From an uncultured Actinomycetes bacterium (GTDB taxonomy: Bacteria; Actinomycetota; Thermoleophilia; Solirubrobacterales; 70-9), in assembly GCA_946886425.1 (NCBI GenBank), contig CAMPIP010000151.1:1-5741 (forward strand): DNA of 5,741 bases. Direction: 5' to 3'. The number at the start of each line of letters is the position of its first letter. Within the stretch, counting starts at the first letter, position 1. The position numbers and the translations under genes are program-made. The notes under the pieces were generated by a model, which saw nothing but the letters and a program-made list of their open reading frames with translations, ran no database searches and was not told the origin of the DNA. This document shows, piece by piece, positions 5,243-5,741 of this stretch.

Positions 5243-5741
5243 CTAACTGACCTCCTCTGCGTTGAACTCGCTCTTCAGCCTCTCGACCAGGTCGCTGTGA
5301 TCGGCCTGGTGCGGCGCCTCGTCGGGCGCCTCGGGCTCGGCACTCTCCTCGTCGAGGAGGACGTAAGTCGGCCGCAGCTCCTGCCCGGCGACGCCGGTCA
5401 GCGCCTGTGCCAGCGCTTCGCGGCGCTCCGGCGACTCGGCCTTGCGTTTGTTGAAGGTCTTGTCGGCGGGGAAGCCGATCTGCAGGCCGTCGTCGTCCAA
5501 GGAGACAGGACGGGCGCCCTCGAAGGTGGCTGCCAGGGCCGGGGCCGTCTCGGCGAGCTTGTCGAGGACGGTGGGCCAGATGGCGGTGACCTCGGGGAGG
5601 GTCAGGTCCGGGGCGGCCCGGCCAGCGGGTCCTGTCGCCGGAGGGGCGTCCACGGGCCGAGCCGCGGCCGGGGGCTCCGGGTCGGGCTCGGGCGTCGACA
5701 CAGGCTCCGGTTCGGTGGATGGAACCGTGTCCTGCCGGGAC
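5243..5741 (-). CDS. dnaX: DNA polymerase III gamma/tau subunit, C-terminal part (5' end outside window)
   Basis: About 166 residues are visible and the frame stays open to the window edge. The GTG at 5699-5701 is therefore probably an internal Val, because the preceding codons read as more of the same linker (STEPEPV). DnaX is the clamp-loader ATPase subunit that ties the polymerase core to the replisome; the AAA+ domains would lie upstream. The visible part starts with a low-complexity Pro/Glu/Ala linker. It continues with a compact domain (LTLPEVTAIWPTVLDKL, then GARPVSLDDDGLQIGFPADK, and REALAQALTGVAGQELRPTY), the pattern seen in C-terminal DnaX domains. The end, LVERLKSEFNAEEVS, matches the acidic tails I associate with actinobacterial DnaX. 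The position directly upstream of ybaB and recR strongly supports the name. The alternative, an independent small gene starting at 5701, looks unlikely. Whether a short gamma form is made cannot be judged here. Confidence 0.88.
   Translation of the reverse strand, partial: SRQDTVPSTEPEPVSTPEPDPEPPAAARPVDAPPATGPAGRAAPDLTLPEVTAIWPTVLDKLAETAPALAATFEGARPVSLDDDGLQIGFPADKTFNKRKAESPERREALAQALTGVAGQELRPTYVLLDEESAEPEAPDEAPHQADHSDLVERLKSEFNAEEVS
5251..5256 (-). promoter_or_regulatory. Strong ribosome binding site for ybaB inside the dnaX end
   Basis: On the minus strand the sequence reads AGGAGG, followed by 8 bases and then the GTG start of ybaB. The site is embedded in the codons for the final Glu-Glu-Val of dnaX. 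It fixes the GTG at 5242 as the start and shows how ybaB is initiated right at the dnaX stop. Confidence 0.85.

Noticed and set aside
5699..5701. GTG as the start of a separate small gene instead of dnaX
   Set aside because: The frame continues open to the window edge with the same Pro/Glu linker composition, and ybaB-recR context predicts dnaX.

Overview
The window is GC-rich (about 70% by eye). Four of its five visible gene starts are GTG and gaps are very short, which suggests a high-GC actinobacterium-like genome. The style of the MMPL, MerR-like and DnaX-tail proteins makes me favour class Thermoleophilia (Solirubrobacterales-like). That placement is inference from memory, not a search.

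Left arm, plus strand (1-2567): the 3' portion of a large MMPL/RND-type membrane transporter gene, cut at its 5' end by the window edge. It overlaps by 4 bp (GTGA) with a double-hotdog, TesB-like acyl-CoA thioesterase gene. The pair looks translationally coupled and may act on the same acyl or lipid substrates.

Right arm, minus strand (5741 down to 2580): read in the direction of transcription, this is the 3' end of dnaX (DNA polymerase III gamma/tau), then ybaB/ebfC (nucleoid-associated protein), then recR (recombination mediator). The three are tightly packed (TAG directly followed by GTG, then a GTGA overlap), the widely conserved dnaX-ybaB-recR housekeeping cluster. After a 98-bp gap with small hairpins comes a soluble protein with a degenerate GGDEF domain. 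A 46-bp gap later comes a MerR-family regulator with a B12-binding-like C-terminal domain. This arm converges on the thioesterase gene with only 12 bp between the stop codons.

Most of the window is ordinary. The part worth a second look is the GGDEF-like/MerR pair. The GGDEF signature reads EEDAI, while an RxxD motif sits exactly where the c-di-GMP inhibitory site normally lies, so the protein could be a nucleotide-binding receptor and not an enzyme. Just before the MerR gene lies a perfect 21-bp palindrome (10-bp arms, 1-bp centre) filling the spacer of a plausible -35/-10 promoter, as expected of an autoregulatory operator. No RNA genes, CRISPR arrays, insertion sequences or mobile elements were seen.
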